DNA of 64,000 bases from Prochlorococcus sp. AG-402-M15 (GCA_003216615.1 QCIP01000001.1:49455-113454); one strand, 5' to 3'. Counted from the stretch's first letter, positions 18,928 to 26,482 are shown. A program made the numbers and translations. Notes: generated from the sequence alone by a model not told the origin.

Positions 18928-19539
18928 ATGCAGCCTCATAGCCTAAAGCTATCTCCAGAATCTGATTTGATAAATTCAATTAAAGAATATTCTTTATCGA
19001 ATAATTTATACGGATATGTTTCTGGAGTGGTTGGTAATCTTAGAAAAGTTTGTATTCAATGCCCAGGAAATCAAGAGATAAATCAATTCCAGGGAAATCT
19101 AGAAATAGTTTCATTAAATGGACATTTTGATAAAGGAGATGTTCATTTACATTTGAGTTTTGCAGATGAGGGATGTAATGTCTTTGGCGGACATCTTGAG
19201 GAGGGATGTATTGTAAAAAAAGGTACTGATATATTATTACTTTCTTTTGAACAAAAAATTATTAATATCTCAAGCAATGATTTATTAAAAAATGAATCAC
19301 GTGTAAAAGCATATGTTTTAAATGATTGTCCTTGGTCTAAAAGAGCAGTTAGGTTGCTTAATTCTTTATCTATCCCTCATGAAGTTACCATAATAGACAA
19401 TGATGAGAGCTTTCAAAAAATAATGGCTCAAAGTCGCCATAATACTTTCCCTCAAATATTTTTGGATAATAAATTTTTTGGAGGATATGATGAACTTTCG
19501 GAACAAGCAAAATTGGATAACTTAAGTTCATTTAAGTAA
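18928..19539 (+). CDS. PPC/DUF296 domain fused to a glutaredoxin-like domain
   Basis: It is 203 residues with two domains. Residues 1-115 are a PPC (DUF296, plant-and-prokaryote-conserved) domain with its metal-site histidines: His73 and His75 in GDVHLHL, and His89 in FGGHL. Residues about 126-203 are glutaredoxin-like, with active site CPWS (Cys134), the cis-proline segment TFPQIF (173-178) and GGYDEL (185-190). The second active-site cysteine is serine, so a monothiol-type mechanism or Fe-S handling is possible. The function of the fusion is unknown. It is a single gene in its own strand run. Confidence 0.82.
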   Translation: MQPHSLKLSPESDLINSIKEYSLSNNLYGYVSGVVGNLRKVCIQCPGNQEINQFQGNLEIVSLNGHFDKGDVHLHLSFADEGCNVFGGHLEEGCIVKKGTDILLLSFEQKIINISSNDLLKNESRVKAYVLNDCPWSKRAVRLLNSLSIPHEVTIIDNDESFQKIMAQSRHNTFPQIFLDNKFFGGYDELSEQAKLDNLSSFK

Positions 19540-19549
19540 TTTAAATTTT

Positions 19550-19738
19550 TTAACTATCACGATTAGTGAGCTTTTCAGCAACTAATTCTTCCTCTAACTG
19601 CTTTATTAATCTTGATACAAGACTTTGAAATTCTGGTTGACAGCCTTTAAATGCCGCTTTATGTCTTATTGGTTCATTTCTAGTTCTTAAATCAGTAAGC
19701 ATTAATTGTAATGCGTCAATTTTGGGGTTTATTTTCAT
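19550..19738 (-). CDS. Small conserved-looking protein, 62 aa
   Basis: I do not recognise a family. It is a soluble, largely helical 62-residue protein (LQLMLTDLRTRNEPIRHKAAF, then QSLVSRLIKQLEEELVAEKL), with no cysteine pair or membrane segment. It lies convergent to the PPC-glutaredoxin gene and 26 bases downstream of the NAD(P)-binding gene on the same strand. Confidence 0.6.
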   Translation of the reverse strand: MKINPKIDALQLMLTDLRTRNEPIRHKAAFKGCQPEFQSLVSRLIKQLEEELVAEKLTNRDS

Positions 19739-19764
19739 AGTTTTATTTTATATATTTACATCTT

Positions 19765-20424
19765 TTAAATCGTTTGCATAGCTTTTTTAAAAGATATCTT
19801 TTTATTTTTATTTGAACTCGTCACTTCTATTAACTTATTTATAGAATCAATATTTTTTAAAGAATCTATACAACATTGTGCTACTAACCTTCTTGGAATT
19901 GATCCATTACTTTGAGTATCCTCCTTTGAATAATTTATATTTTCTGATTTAATATCTTCATTTTCCTTTAATCCTCCAGGTCTAATAATCGTCCATTCGA
20001 AATTTGAGTTTCGTAGAAAGTTTTCACCTATTTTCTTCCAAATAAGAATTAAACCAAATAAGTTTAATGGGTGAAACAATTTACCAGTACAAAGAGAACT
20101 TACTAAAATAACTCTCTTAATTCCAACTCTTTTACAACTCTCCAATTGCCTATATACGCCTAATGCATCAACCTTTGCAGGACCGGTTAAATCTAATGAT
20201 GCTCTCGCACCAGTGGCAATTACCAAAGCATCAATATCTTTTAATGCTTTATCAAGTTCTTTTTTATTGTCTAATGAAATTCTAATTGTTTCTAGACTCT
20301 CTAGCCCTTCTGAAACTTTTGAATTCTTTCTAATAATTTGCCTTACTTTATATCCTTTCTTAACTGCCTCTTCAGAAATTCTATAACCTGTTTTCCCAGA
20401 TGCACCAGTAATTGCTATTTTCAT
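19765..20424 (-). CDS. NAD(P)-binding atypical short-chain dehydrogenase
   Basis: This is a NAD(P)H-binding Rossmann protein of 219 residues. The dinucleotide motif is ITGASGKTGYRI (4-15), followed by ALVIATGARASL and VKRVILVSSLC, and it lacks a classical YxxxK. It belongs with the NmrA/SDR_a5-like proteins found in cyanobacteria and chloroplasts. The substrate is unknown. It lies 35 bases downstream of nth on the same strand. Confidence 0.82.
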   Translation of the reverse strand: MKIAITGASGKTGYRISEEAVKKGYKVRQIIRKNSKVSEGLESLETIRISLDNKKELDKALKDIDALVIATGARASLDLTGPAKVDALGVYRQLESCKRVGIKRVILVSSLCTGKLFHPLNLFGLILIWKKIGENFLRNSNFEWTIIRPGGLKENEDIKSENINYSKEDTQSNGSIPRRLVAQCCIDSLKNIDSINKLIEVTSSNKNKKISFKKAMQTI

Positions 20425-20459
20425 GATTAAAAAACTAATTAAATTATTATATAAATTTA

Positions 20460-21125
20460 TTAGGGTTTTTTACATATAAATTTCTTTTTTCTTTTTGGAT
20501 AAAGAGTACGACATAAATAACATTTTGTTCCATCACAGCCTCTTGCAGTGCAGTATTCTCTGCCATAAAAGATTATTTGCAAATGTAGGGAATTCCAATC
20601 ATTAACAGGAAATATTTTTTTTAGGTCTTTTTCTGTTTGAACTACGCTATCTCCATTTGATAGACCCCATCTTTGTGACAATCGGTGTATGTGAGTATCG
20701 ACTGGGAATGCCGGAATTTTAAACACTTGTGACATTACAACTGATGCTGTTTTATGACCTACCCCTGGAAGAGATTCAAGCTTCTCAAAAGAATCAGGAA
20801 CTATCCCTTTATGCTTCTCAATCAATAGTTTGGATAGGTTATAGATGTTCTTTGATTTTTGATTAGATAGACCTAAAAATTTTATGTATTCATAAATTCC
20901 ATTAATACCTAGCTTCATCATCTTTTCTGGATTATCTGCAACCTTAAATAAGCTTTTTGTTAATTCATTTACTTTCTTATCTGTTGATTGAGCACTTAAA
21001 ACTACGGCGACGAGAAGTGTATATGCATTTGTATGATCAAGAGGGATTGGAGGAGATGGATATAGTTTTTTGAGTGCCTTGCGTATTATTTCTGCTCTCT
21101 CAGACTTTCTCATTAAATTTAACAA
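20460..21125 (-). CDS. nth: Endonuclease III
   Basis: This is a base-excision repair glycosylase/AP lyase for oxidised pyrimidines. It is 221 residues; the helix-hairpin-helix is LPGVGHKTASVV with the catalytic Lys125, and the catalytic aspartate is Asp143 in FPVDTHIHRL. The C-terminal cysteines have spacing C-x4-C-x4-C-x2-C (YCTARGC, then KCYLC), not the standard C-x6-C-x2-C-x5-C of the [4Fe-4S] loop. The start could be Met1 or Met5. It is divergent from the futC-like gene. Confidence 0.95.
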   Translation of the reverse strand: MLNLMRKSERAEIIRKALKKLYPSPPIPLDHTNAYTLLVAVVLSAQSTDKKVNELTKSLFKVADNPEKMMKLGINGIYEYIKFLGLSNQKSKNIYNLSKLLIEKHKGIVPDSFEKLESLPGVGHKTASVVMSQVFKIPAFPVDTHIHRLSQRWGLSNGDSVVQTEKDLKKIFPVNDWNSLHLQIIFYGREYCTARGCDGTKCYLCRTLYPKRKKKFICKKP

Positions 21126-21209
21126 ATTGGATGATGTATAAAATTATACAAGAGATATTTTAGGTGAATATTTTCTGCTAATTTAATATATTTAAATAAG
21201 AAGACTTTA

Positions 21210-22268
21210 GTGAAAAATGATGCGTTAATAATTTATGATCTGCATCATAAATATAATAAGCGAGAACATTCAAATTGGATATTAGATGAAATTAACTTAA
21301 AAATTAAAAATGGCGAATTATTAGGTTTGCTTGGTCCCTCTGGTTGTGGGAAAACTACTCTTTTAAGATTAATCGCAGGATTCGAATATCCGTCTAAAGG
21401 AAGAATTTCTTTAAATGATAAAGAAATTTCAAGTAGCAAAAAAATTCTTAGCCCTGAGAAAAGAAATATTGGTATGGTTTTTCAAGACTATGCACTTTTC
21501 CCTCACTTAACTGTTTTGGAAAATATAATGTTTGGTTTGAAAAACAAAAAAGATAGATCTAGAGTTGATTATTTACTAAATGTTGTTGGTCTTGATAGTT
21601 TTGTTGAGAGGTATCCACATGAATTGTCTGGAGGCCAAAAACAAAGACTTGCAATTGCAAGGGCTCTTGCTCCAGGTACAAATTTCATTTTATTAGATGA
21701 ACCCTTTTGTAGTCTTGATATGCATGTCAAACTTAAATTGAGAAGTGAACTGCCAAATATTCTAAAAGCTTGTAATGCAAGTGGATTAATGGTTACTCAT
21801 GATCCGGAAGAGGCCATGTCAATTTGCGATAAAGTTGCCGTCATGAATGAAGGAAAAATACATCAAATTGATACACCATTTAACCTTCTAAATAATCCTA
21901 AGACCCTATTTGTTAGTAGTTTTATTTTGGGTAATAATATTATTAATCTTCAAAAAAATGGTAATTCATATATTTCTTGTTTAGGTGAAATAAATAGTTC
22001 AGGGGTTTTAAAAAATACAAATATTAAAAGTATGTCAATTTCGCCTAAATTTATTTCAATTAAAAGATCAAAATCTGGTAGTGCGAATGTAATATCTAAA
22101 GAATTTCTTGGAGAATTTCTTATATATAAAGTAACTATTAATGGAAACATATTGCGGGTTAGAACTGATATTAATAATCTCCTGAATAATGGAGAAAAAT
22201 GTTCTCTTTCTATTAATAAAAATAGTTATTATTTTTTATATCCTGGAGCACATAAGGTATATATATAG
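21210..22268 (+). CDS. futC: Fe3+ ABC transporter ATP-binding protein (FutC/FbpC type)
   Basis: This is the ATPase of a ferric iron importer; the binding protein and permease are elsewhere. It is 352 residues with Walker A GPSGCGKTT, signature LSGGQKQR, Walker B FILLDEPF and the switch His in MVTHDPEE. The C-terminal 120 residues form the regulatory OB-like (TOBE) domain typical of the FbpC/PotA group. The start is GTG at 21210. Iron specificity is supported by the neighbours: ferritin and Fur-box-like sites follow. Polyamine or sulfate transport cannot be ruled out by sequence alone. Confidence 0.82.
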   Translation: MKNDALIIYDLHHKYNKREHSNWILDEINLKIKNGELLGLLGPSGCGKTTLLRLIAGFEYPSKGRISLNDKEISSSKKILSPEKRNIGMVFQDYALFPHLTVLENIMFGLKNKKDRSRVDYLLNVVGLDSFVERYPHELSGGQKQRLAIARALAPGTNFILLDEPFCSLDMHVKLKLRSELPNILKACNASGLMVTHDPEEAMSICDKVAVMNEGKIHQIDTPFNLLNNPKTLFVSSFILGNNIINLQKNGNSYISCLGEINSSGVLKNTNIKSMSISPKFISIKRSKSGSANVISKEFLGEFLIYKVTINGNILRVRTDINNLLNNGEKCSLSINKNSYYFLYPGAHKVYI

Positions 22269-22275
22269 AATTTAT

Positions 22276-22398
22276 TTATAGGCAATTACACTTCCCTCCC
22301 TTCCAATTAGAGCATTTTTTCTTTTTACATTTCTTTTTTTTACTTTTATATATTTTATTAGTTAATAGCAGTTCAGAAAAACTGTACTCTAAATTCAT
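22276..22398 (-). CDS. Tiny Lys/Cys-rich protein, 40 aa
   Basis: This is a 40-residue open frame with its ATG at 22398. The N-terminal half is ordinary (MNLEYSFSELLL), and the C-terminal half is KSKKKKC, KKKKC, SNWKGGKCNCL. It has four cysteines (24, 29, 37, 39) and many lysines, so it probably binds a metal, a nucleic acid or both. No family is known to me. A Fur-box-like site lies 11-29 bases upstream of its start, between this gene and ferritin. It was judged real from that context and its unusual but ordered composition. Confidence 0.5.
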   Translation of the reverse strand: MNLEYSFSELLLTNKIYKSKKKKCKKKKCSNWKGGKCNCL

Positions 22399-22408
22399 TT
22401 ATAGTATT

Positions 22409-22427
22409 GCGAGTGATTTTCATTATC
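22409..22427. promoter_or_regulatory. Fur-box-like site between the small Cys-rich gene and ferritin
   Basis: The 19 bases match 14 of 19 positions of the Fur consensus GATAATGATAATCATTATC, with a perfect right half (TCATTATC). The position just before the - strand 40-residue gene and upstream of the + strand ferritin gene suggests iron-dependent control of one or both. Confidence 0.45.
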
Positions 22428-22511
22428 ATATTATTTAATTTAATTTAAAGGATTTGTTAATTACTAATTTATACAAAATGTTGTATTATTTATTTAGTTA
22501 ATAATTTGAAA

Positions 22512-23066
22512 ATGAATGAAAATACTTTAAAAACAAAAAAATTAATTAACCTTGGTCCTTCTGGAAGAGCTGTTGCTCAACCGATAGACAATAGTTTATT
22601 GGATAATATTTTTGAACATCTAACTATGGAAAGATATGCCAATGTTCAATATTTTTCTATGTATCTCTGGTTTCAAGAACGTGATTTAAATGGATTTGCG
22701 TCTCATTTTCTAAGTGAATCACAAGGTGAAATGGAACATGCTCAGAAATTTGCAGATTACTTAATCGCAAGAGGACAAAGCGTAAAATTAGATGAAATTC
22801 CTGCACCCGTTCAAACATGGGATTCAATAGAGGATCTGATTTCTTATTCTTTCAACATGGAGGCTGATTTAACTTCATCTCTGCAACAACTTTATTCGAT
22901 TTCAGAAAGAATTTCAGATACAAGAACTAACGTATTTTTAGATCCAATCATAGAGGCACAAACAAAATCAGAAGATGAATTCGCAAACATACTTGGCAAA
23001 GTAAAGTTTGCTTCTAATCAACCTTCTGCAATCTTATTGATAGATAGTGATTTAAAGAAAAAATAA
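22512..23066 (+). CDS. ftn: Ferritin
   Basis: This is an iron storage protein that oxidises Fe2+ and stores it as a mineral in a 24-subunit cage. It is 184 residues from the ATG at 22512 (a TTG two codons before is also possible). It is a non-haem, bacterial-type ferritin: HLTMERYANVQYFSMYLWF gives the first ferroxidase glutamate (Glu40), GEMEHAQKF gives Glu73 and His76, and a later EAQTKSEDEFANIL helix completes the site. About 20 extra residues precede the first helix. It is flanked by iron transport and regulator genes. Confidence 0.95.
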   Translation: MNENTLKTKKLINLGPSGRAVAQPIDNSLLDNIFEHLTMERYANVQYFSMYLWFQERDLNGFASHFLSESQGEMEHAQKFADYLIARGQSVKLDEIPAPVQTWDSIEDLISYSFNMEADLTSSLQQLYSISERISDTRTNVFLDPIIEAQTKSEDEFANILGKVKFASNQPSAILLIDSDLKKK

Positions 23067-23342
23067 ATTACTTTCAAATTTATTTTCATTCAATGTCCTT
23101 TTGGTTATTTCAACAAGTAACTTAGAAAAGTTAATCTTCTCATTATTTTTTTTATTTAAGAGCTCAGCTATTTTATAAATCTCATTAACTCTTTTAAAAA
23201 TATTTTTGTTTTCAGAAAATAACCTTTCTTTCAATGCTTTATTACCAGTAGTTTTGTAAGATTGTTTTATATTTTTGAGTCTGTTCGATAAAACATCAAC
23301 TTCCATTAATAAGTTGTTAGTAAGTGATTGTGATTCATTCAT
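23052..23342 (-). CDS. Small helical protein, 96 aa
   Basis: I do not recognise a family. It is soluble and predicted to be almost fully helical, lysine/asparagine rich (LLMEVDVLSNRLKNIKQS, then RVNEIYKIAELLNKKNNE), possibly a short coiled coil. Its 3' end overlaps that of ferritin by 15 bases on the opposite strand, and its start is 3 bases after the stop of the Crp-family regulator. It therefore probably shares the regulator's Fur-controlled transcript. Confidence 0.65.
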   Translation of the reverse strand: MNESQSLTNNLLMEVDVLSNRLKNIKQSYKTTGNKALKERLFSENKNIFKRVNEIYKIAELLNKKNNEKINFSKLLVEITKRTLNENKFESNLFFL

Positions 23343-23345
23343 TTT

Positions 23346-23933
23346 TTATAGCGGCGATGTTTCAATAAAAGAAGGTGCAACACTTACTGTTTGGGTGCCA
23401 ATTGGAGCTATTAATAACTCAGATGATCTTAATTTTGAAATTAATCTTGTTGATGTTACGCGTGTTGAGCCGATTAATTCACCTATTCTTTCATGAGTTA
23501 GCCTAAAAGGCAGCTCACACCATTGACCACATCTTCTTCCTAAACGATTTACTAGTATTGAAAATAACGCTTGTAATCTTTGTTCGGCATTTCCTAAGTG
23601 TCTAATTCTAAGGAGTTGCAAAGTCCACTCATTTACTGCATCGAAGCCAATATTCTCATCAATATTTACATTGCTATGAAAAGACAAATCTGTAAGAGCT
23701 TCAACACAAACACCTTCGCTACACAAAAGGTCGGTTCTTAATTGATCACCTGATTGCAAAAATGCAAGAGTCATACCTTCAGTTTCTTCGCATGGGCAAT
23801 AAACTCTAGCTATCCCACTTTCAACTTCTAAACATGTACCTTTAGGTCTTGATGAAGGGTCTATTAAAACAGATTGCCCAGTTATTATCCTTACTGATTT
23901 TGAAGTAGGTTCTCCATAACTATGGAAATTCAT
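23346..23933 (-). CDS. Crp/Fnr family transcription regulator, cysteine-rich
   Basis: It is 195 residues from the ATG at 23933. An N-terminal cyclic-nucleotide-type beta roll covers about 1-105, and a C-terminal winged helix has the HTH in THERIGELIGSTRVTSTRLI. It carries seven cysteines (34, 46, 48, 71, 76, 135, 139), including CPC and C-x4-C pairs, so redox or metal sensing is possible. The usual cAMP phosphate-binding signature is not evident. A start 11 codons upstream is less likely, since it lies inside a Fur-box-like sequence and upstream of the predicted transcription start. Confidence 0.88.
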   Translation of the reverse strand: MNFHSYGEPTSKSVRIITGQSVLIDPSSRPKGTCLEVESGIARVYCPCEETEGMTLAFLQSGDQLRTDLLCSEGVCVEALTDLSFHSNVNIDENIGFDAVNEWTLQLLRIRHLGNAEQRLQALFSILVNRLGRRCGQWCELPFRLTHERIGELIGSTRVTSTRLISKLRSSELLIAPIGTQTVSVAPSFIETSPL

Positions 23934-23945
23934 TAAATTAAGTTT

Positions 23946-23964
23946 GATAATGAGAATTATTATC
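23946..23964. promoter_or_regulatory. Fur-box-like site over the regulator's transcription start
   Basis: GATAATGAGAATTATTATC matches 17 of 19 positions of the classical Fur consensus, the best match in the window. It covers the predicted transcription start of the Crp-family gene, a classical place for Fe2+-Fur repression. Confidence 0.7.
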
Positions 23965-23965
23965 A

Positions 23966-23994
23966 ATTATGCACTACGAAGTAATTTATTGCAA
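23966..23994 (-). promoter_or_regulatory. Promoter of the Crp-family regulator
   Basis: On the - strand, TTGCAA (23989-23994) and CATAAT (23966-23971) are 17 bases apart. Fur-box-like sites lie over both ends of this promoter. The predicted start of transcription is near 23959, giving a leader of about 26 bases. Confidence 0.5.
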
Positions 23995-24009
23995 TAGATT
24001 CTCATTATC
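23991..24009. promoter_or_regulatory. Second Fur-box-like site over the -35 region
   Basis: The sequence matches 13 of 19 positions of the Fur consensus, with a perfect right half (TCTCATTATC differs at one inner base). It overlaps the -35 element of the regulator promoter and is also upstream of the + strand zinc-ribbon gene, so it could serve both. Confidence 0.45.
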
Positions 24010-24086
24010 ATAACTATTTTGAAGTTTTTCTTTACATAGATTTAAAGAATATAATTTAAATAGAATTCTTAAAAATATTTTTTTAG

Positions 24087-24278
24087 ATGAACGTTAAAAG
24101 AGTCTGTTTTAATTGTGGAAGTTCTTCATTCGTTTCAGATCGGTCTTTAGGTGGGAAGATGGTTTGCTCTAAATGTGGTTGTTCTGCATTTAAAAATAAA
24201 TCCTCTTCATTTTTAAAAAGGAAAAATTTAATTTTTATTGCTATTGGGATAGCTATTTTTCTAATTATTATTAGATAA
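24087..24278 (+). CDS. Zinc-ribbon protein with C-terminal membrane anchor, 63 aa
   Basis: The N-terminal half has two cysteine pairs, CFNCG (8-12) and CSKCG (27-31), a compact zinc ribbon. The C-terminal half is a basic stretch followed by one membrane span (FIAIGIAIFLIIIR). The gene is divergent from the Crp-family regulator across the two Fur-box-like sites; a TATAAT at 24050-24055 is a likely -10. Its end overlaps the 3' end of the next ABC gene by 18 bases. Function unknown. Confidence 0.72.
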   Translation: MNVKRVCFNCGSSSFVSDRSLGGKMVCSKCGCSAFKNKSSSFLKRKNLIFIAIGIAIFLIIIR

Positions 24279-25055
24279 TCTGTTTATAGTCCAAAATCCA
24301 TTATTTTTAATTACCTCTACATCAATCCCATATAACTTATGAAGATTTTCACTATTTATTACCTTATTTTGAATTCCATCAGCGATTATCTTGCCATCTT
24401 TTAGCATTATGACTCGGTCATAAATTGTTGTAATCATTGAGATATCATGGGTTACACATAATATTTTGGTATTTAATTTTGATAATTCATTAATCTTATC
24501 AATTACAAAAAACTTTGATTTATAATCTAAATTCGCAATTGGCTCATCTAATATTAATATATTTGGTTTTTTGATTAGCGCTCTGGCAATAAGAGAAATT
24601 TGTTTTTCTCCATCTGATAAATAGGAAAAATTTTTTTTAGATAAATTTGATATATTCATATTTTTAATGATATCTTCCACCTTATAAAAATCTCTTTCAG
24701 ATTTTTTTGATACGTAACAATATCTTCCATATAGTCCACTTAAAATTAAATCAAAAACTTGTAGATTTGGATTTATTCTATTTTTGATATCATTATTTAC
24801 GGTACTGATTCTTTTTCTTAGTTCCCATAAGTTTATAAGTTCTTTGTCAAATATTTTTAGTTTTGATTTATTAGTTATTACTGGGTATATGTTTCTATTA
24901 ATTACTTCTACTAATGATGATTTACCTGAACCATTTGGTCCAATTAATATTACATTCTCTGAAAAAGCTATCTTTAGATTTAAATTTTTAATTACTCTAT
25001 AATCACCCTTAAAACAATTTATATTTTTTGCCTCAAACCAAAACTTATTAACCAC
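24261..25055 (-). CDS. ABC transporter ATP-binding protein (YlmA/FecE-like)
   Basis: This is a single ABC ATPase domain of 264 residues: Walker A GPNGSGKSS, an unusual signature YLSDGEKQ (LSDGE in place of LSGGQ), Walker B ILILDEPI and the switch His in CVTHDIS. It resembles metal or siderophore importer ATPases (FecE, ZnuC) and the stand-alone YlmA type. No permease gene is next to it. The GTG start overlaps the stop of the 33-residue membrane peptide gene (TAGTG), so translation is coupled to it and to the Rieske oxygenase operon. Confidence 0.82.
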   Translation of the reverse strand: MVNKFWFEAKNINCFKGDYRVIKNLNLKIAFSENVILIGPNGSGKSSLVEVINRNIYPVITNKSKLKIFDKELINLWELRKRISTVNNDIKNRINPNLQVFDLILSGLYGRYCYVSKKSERDFYKVEDIIKNMNISNLSKKNFSYLSDGEKQISLIARALIKKPNILILDEPIANLDYKSKFFVIDKINELSKLNTKILCVTHDISMITTIYDRVIMLKDGKIIADGIQNKVINSENLHKLYGIDVEVIKNNGFWTINRLSNNN

Positions 25056-25156
25056 TAAAACTTATTGCTCCAAAATATAATCAATTGAATTGAGCTTAAA
25101 ATAAATATAAATAGATAAAGCCAATTCAACCATGAAGGTCTATTTACTTTCTTCAT
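25055..25156 (-). CDS. Putative 33-residue single-span membrane peptide
   Basis: This is a short open frame of 33 residues: KKVNRPSWLNW, then a hydrophobic span (YLFIFILSSIQLIIFW), then SNKF. It begins 3 bases after the Rieske oxygenase stop and ends in the overlap TAGTG with the ABC ATPase start, filling the gap exactly. The basic N-terminus plus one span is a normal membrane-peptide form. Real expression is not proved; the tight packing is the main evidence. Confidence 0.45.
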   Translation of the reverse strand: MKKVNRPSWLNWLYLFIFILSSIQLIIFWSNKF

Positions 25157-25159
25157 AAA

Positions 25160-26482
25160 TTATATTAGTAACATAAAAAATATAAGTGGAGCAGCAAATC
25201 TTACAAATGTTTTTCTAATAATATCTATATTATTTATAATTTCTAATTTTTTTATCTCTGGCGGATATTTCAATATAATTTTGTCATACACGGATAGGTT
25301 TTGAGCTTTATTAATATTTTTCCAAGGTTCATCTTTATCTTCAGATTTTTTGTACCATTTCCAAAAGTAATTTATTATTCTGTCCTCTCCCAATAATTTT
25401 ATTTCATCTTTACTTATAAATCCCATATCGTGATTATATGTTTGCGTTTTTAAAATCATATAATCCTCATCAAAAATTTTATAAAAAATCTTTCTTTGAG
25501 TTTCTTTGAATAATATGAGGTTATTAAGTAGTTTATTTTTTAAAAATTTTCTGTAGTGTCTTACTATTACTCTTGCTTTGTTATTCCCAAGTGGAATATG
25601 ATCTAAAACTTGTAAATATCGTGATAAAGAAGGATCCCCTTTATAAATTAATATTCTGCCAGGTGGAATATATTTTATCCGGATAAATTCTTTTGTAGGG
25701 TCATTCTTGTAGTAATAAGTACTTTCAATGTATTTAGGGGTAACATTAATCTTCTGGTTAAAACTAACTAGCACGTTTTTATTAACATCTTTATCAGGGA
25801 TTGTATCGCCGTGAACCCAAAAAATATGAAGGATATCTAAGTGATTTTCAATTATCCTTGACCAATCACATTTAAAGTCAACTATTACCTCTTCAGATAC
25901 ATAATCCTCATGTAAAAAACCATTATCAGATAATTCGTAGTTACTTATAGGTGCATCTTCACTTATGTTTTTTAAATCAGTATCAGGTTTTCTAGAAAAA
26001 TACACAAAAATATATCCATTCTTTTCTAAAGCTTTGTATTGAGATAAATGAATTTTTTTGGCGTAGTTATCGTAGTTATTATCAACTATATGACTGCATG
26101 TTATTCTATCGAGATTTTGGCAACTTCCCCCAGATGAAAATTTAGCTCCATGATATGGACAGGTTATTACTCCATCTGATAATGTTCCACCAAAAAATGA
26201 GGCCCCTCTATGTGGACAAATATTTTTAATGCATCTAACATTTTCATTCTCGTCTCTATAAAGAACGAGGGGCTCATTATAGAGTGAAAAATAATGTAGC
26301 TTATTTTTTTTTAGTTCTTTTGAAGGGCAAATTGCATACCATCCAAATAAACCTATTTTTAACTCTTTTTGATTTTCTCTAATATCTAACGAGTCAATTT
26401 TTACTACCGTTCCTTTTTTAAATGGCTTAAGAACGGTATTAAAGTCTTTTGATTTAAAAAAATTAATTTGTCTGTTTTCCAT
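25160..26482 (-). CDS. Rieske [2Fe-2S] oxygenase, pheophorbide a oxygenase-like
   Basis: It is a non-haem iron oxygenase of 440 residues. The Rieske site is C89-P-H91 (ICPHRGA) and C108-P-Y-H111. The mononuclear iron site is in IIENHLDILHIFWVH with His219 and His224. The C-terminus has one membrane span (LIFFMLLI at the end). The layout is that of the chloroplast PaO/Lls1/TIC55/CAO group acting on chlorophyll-related molecules, though the substrate here is unknown. It leads an operon with the 33-residue peptide and an ABC ATPase. Confidence 0.85.
   Translation of the reverse strand: MENRQINFFKSKDFNTVLKPFKKGTVVKIDSLDIRENQKELKIGLFGWYAICPSKELKKNKLHYFSLYNEPLVLYRDENENVRCIKNICPHRGASFFGGTLSDGVITCPYHGAKFSSGGSCQNLDRITCSHIVDNNYDNYAKKIHLSQYKALEKNGYIFVYFSRKPDTDLKNISEDAPISNYELSDNGFLHEDYVSEEVIVDFKCDWSRIIENHLDILHIFWVHGDTIPDKDVNKNVLVSFNQKINVTPKYIESTYYYKNDPTKEFIRIKYIPPGRILIYKGDPSLSRYLQVLDHIPLGNNKARVIVRHYRKFLKNKLLNNLILFKETQRKIFYKIFDEDYMILKTQTYNHDMGFISKDEIKLLGEDRIINYFWKWYKKSEDKDEPWKNINKAQNLSVYDKIILKYPPEIKKLEIINNIDIIRKTFVRFAAPLIFFMLLI

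Noticed and set aside
21135..21150. TGTATA/TATACA inverted repeat between nth and futC
   Set aside because: Six-base AT-rich arms are expected by chance at this composition, and it does not match the Fur consensus.
23934..23966. Eleven extra N-terminal codons for the Crp-family regulator
   Set aside because: They overlie a Fur-box-like sequence and part of the -10 element, upstream of the predicted transcription start; the ATG at 23933 fits better.
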